In this document: piece after piece, positions 15,439 to 16,879 of the stretch
Position numbering within the stretch: position 1 is the stretch's first letter
How the letters are laid out: each line of letters opens with the position of its first letter
Source of the DNA: Methanolobus sp. UBA32
Lineage (GTDB): Archaea; Halobacteriota; Methanosarcinia; Methanosarcinales; Methanosarcinaceae
Reading direction: 5' to 3'
DNA length: 16,879 nt
Assembly (NCBI GenBank): GCA_002507205.1
Contig: DAZF01000029.1
Span: forward strand, 1 to 16,879
Program-made: the position numbers and the translations under genes
Notes under the pieces: model-generated
What the model saw: only the letters and a program-made list of their open reading frames with translations
What the model was told of the DNA's origin: nothing
Databases searched by the model: none

Positions 15439-16691
15439 ATTTTTACACCAAATAATTCTGTTGCTTTTCCAATGATCTTTTCTTCTGCCTGCGGGTCATC
15501 TGCTGACACTTCTATGGATGGTGCCAGCTGCTTTGTCTGATAATCCTGCATCAAACGTTTTTGTCCGCCACCGGTGATATTCAGAACAATACTATCGTCT
15601 GGATTCACATTTCCTGCTTCAACTGCCTGTGTCAAAGAGGCTACTGCCACCGCTGCTGCAGGACTTATATCAATCATTTCTAAATCTTCAAAAACCGTTT
15701 GTGCACAGGATGCCTCTTTGTTGCTAATCGCGTACATGATACCATCCGTGGCTTCAAGAGCATCCTTTACCCCACCTGTGAGGATGTAGGGAGGTTTCCT
15801 GTTGAAGAGCACATCGTCATACATTCCTTCAGGACATGATTCTGAAATTTGATCCACGCCATTCCAGAGGGAATAAAGAGGAGCACATGGGAGACTCTGA
15901 CCCAGATGCAGTCGTGGAAGCTTCGAACCGAACCTGCCGTCTTCGATCAGTCGCATGGATGCTTCCCATGCAGATATTCCACCAGTACCACTTCCCACCG
16001 CCTGAAAATAATGATCGAACAGCTTTCCAGAACTCAGGGCTGCATCCAACATCACTGTAGCCATACCATCTCTTCTGGCAACGTTCTTTGCTCCGCCTTC
16101 ATTGACAAAACAGTCTCTTGAAGCTATCTTTCCTGCAAGGGTGATAGCATCGTAGTAATCTCCATCCACCGTAGCAAGACATATGGACGAACTGTCGTCC
16201 TGAATGGTCCAGAGTCTGTGTAAACTTGCCTTCGGGACTACAAGCAACAGAGTTTGTCCGGTTATACTGCATACATTGGCAAATGCCCTTGCAGTATTAC
16301 CTGCCGAGGCCACAACCATTATACGGGTCTCCTCAAGTTCCTGCAGACGCTGCATGGTAGGAAACGCTTCCAGATCCTTAAAGGTGCAGGTCATCAAGGA
16401 GGCTCCCTTTTCAGGCCAGTATCCATTGAATGATATCCACAGATCCTCAAGTCCCAGTTCAGCTGCAAAAGCCTCACTTTTGTAGGTTACTGTTTTGCCA
16501 GAACCTTCTTCTATAATGCCATTGACCGGCAGCCAATCATAGAATCTCCATATACCCGGCATATCCGAAAGCACAATCTGTTTCGCCGAATATTCGGTTC
16601 TCAGAAGGGATTCATCATTTTTTGCACAATTCATGGAATACGAATCATGGGTAAGACCGCATTTCAGGCATTTAACAATATATTTACTCAT
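15435..16691 (-). CDS. Cysteate synthase
   Basis: A 418-residue PLP enzyme of the threonine synthase family. In Methanosarcinales such an enzyme converts O-phosphoserine and sulfite to L-cysteate, the first step of their CoM route. An N-terminal zinc-ribbon-like start (VKCLKCGLTHDSYSMNC), PLP lysine K105 in TCTFKDLEAF, ASAGNTARAF and the phosphate loop GSGTGG (233-238) support it. Linkage to comD and comE in one operon separates it from ordinary threonine synthase. Start ATG 16691 has AGGAG seven bases upstream; the in-frame extension to 16751 is unsupported. An upstream operator of the TetR type indicates regulation by a TetR-like protein. Confidence 0.9.
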   Translation of the reverse strand: MSKYIVKCLKCGLTHDSYSMNCAKNDESLLRTEYSAKQIVLSDMPGIWRFYDWLPVNGIIEEGSGKTVTYKSEAFAAELGLEDLWISFNGYWPEKGASLMTCTFKDLEAFPTMQRLQELEETRIMVVASAGNTARAFANVCSITGQTLLLVVPKASLHRLWTIQDDSSSICLATVDGDYYDAITLAGKIASRDCFVNEGGAKNVARRDGMATVMLDAALSSGKLFDHYFQAVGSGTGGISAWEASMRLIEDGRFGSKLPRLHLGQSLPCAPLYSLWNGVDQISESCPEGMYDDVLFNRKPPYILTGGVKDALEATDGIMYAISNKEASCAQTVFEDLEMIDISPAAAVAVASLTQAVEAGNVNPDDSIVLNITGGGQKRLMQDYQTKQLAPSIEVSADDPQAEEKIIGKATELFGVKI

Positions 16692-16764
16692 GTGTTTTCT
16701 CCTGCTGTGTGCATGCTTTTGCGCGGAATGCCTCTTCGTTGCTAACCGCATACATATCTGACAT
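16684..16764 (-). pseudogene. Leader ORF resembling an internal piece of cysteate synthase
   Basis: A 26-codon frame opens with ATG just below operator C and ends inside the cysteate synthase start region. It encodes MYAVSNEEA, close to MYAISNKEA of the synthase itself (residues 319-327). At DNA level 16729-16755 matches 15711-15737 at 24 of 27 bases, all three differences being transitions. It is either a duplication relic or a small leader peptide. It has no visible ribosome-binding site. Confidence 0.55.
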
Positions 16765-16766
16765 GG

Positions 16767-16784
16767 TTACTTGCATATAAGTAA
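16767..16784. promoter_or_regulatory. Operator C: palindrome upstream of the CoM operon
   Basis: TTACTTG-CATA-TAAGTAA, differing from a perfect palindrome at one pair. The core and the CATA centre match sites A and B. The flank toward higher coordinates is homologous to that of site B, including the 3' end of a TetR gene. Confidence 0.7.
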
Positions 16785-16804
16785 GTAATGCTTGACAAAA
16801 AAAA

Positions 16805-16879
16805 TCAATCAATCCATCCAAGATCAGCTTTAATAAGAGATATTGTCTTTACAAGTGTGCCCCTGCCCTTTAAAGTGGA
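16805..16879 (-). CDS. Second TetR-family regulator, C-terminal part (cut by window edge)
   Basis: The last 24 codons plus stop of a gene that continues beyond the right edge. The translation contains GTLVKTISLIKADLGW, nearly the same as the C-terminus of the intact TetR protein (TLATTITLIKADIGW). It reads on the minus strand toward operator C and the CoM operon, so the gene stands immediately upstream of cysteate synthase, about 115 bp from its start. It may be the direct regulator of the CoM operon. Whether the rest of the gene is intact cannot be seen. Confidence 0.75.
   Translation of the reverse strand, partial: STLKGRGTLVKTISLIKADLGWID

Noticed and set aside
15574..16485. Plus-strand frames opposite cysteate synthase and the other minus-strand operons
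   Set aside because: They mirror well-supported genes, show no recognisable motifs and lack starts with ribosome-binding sites.
16692..16751. Longer cysteate synthase start at 16751
   Set aside because: The basic 20-residue lead has no ribosome-binding site support, while ATG 16691 has AGGAG at seven bases and begins with the family zinc-ribbon motif.

Overview
The window looks like chromosome of a methanogenic archaeon of the order Methanosarcinales. The evidence is a cysteate-synthase-type coenzyme M (CoM) operon, a MtaA-like methylcobamide methyltransferase, a nitrogenase-like enzyme, archaeal TATA/BRE promoters and moderate G+C. A methylotrophic genus such as Methanolobus or Methanomethylovorans is possible, but I cannot fix the genus. 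I see no tRNA, rRNA or CRISPR array.

Left region (1-2631) is AT-rich and accessory. It holds a two-gene AbrB-like/winged-helix regulator operon on the minus strand, a divergent ISH3/IS4-like DDE transposase, and a 51-residue zinc-ribbon protein. Between the divergent promoters lie two perfect TCGTACGA palindromes 29 bp apart; one abuts the BRE/TATA of the regulator operon.

Middle region (2632-9895, all minus strand) holds two adjacent transcription units. The upstream one encodes a 747-residue fusion of a NifH-like reductase with a NifD/K-like subunit, then a second NifD/K-like subunit, then a UroD-family (MtaA/MtbA-like) methyltransferase, with 4-bp overlaps throughout. The downstream unit encodes two small Cys-rich proteins (one a DGC-type putative zinc-binding protein) and a taurine/sulfonate/nitrate-type ABC permease and ATPase, with no substrate-binding protein in sight.

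Right region (10052-16879, minus strand) holds a TetR-family regulator followed by an APC-family permease, and a tightly overlapping CoM operon: cysteate synthase, soluble ABC ATPase, P-loop GTPase/ATPase, Fe-S protein, ComD and ComE. A second TetR-like gene runs off the right edge.

The most interesting result is regulatory. A palindrome of the form TACTTA-CATA-TAAGTA lies upstream of the CoM operon, of the TetR gene itself, and of the ABC-transporter unit; a related but divergent palindrome lies upstream of the nitrogenase-like fusion. I infer one TetR-type regulon that joins CoM synthesis to uptake and reductive processing of some substrate, perhaps a sulfonate or methylated organosulfur compound. 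The substrate is a hypothesis. The fused nitrogenase-like/UroD operon is the best candidate for an undescribed enzyme system in this window.
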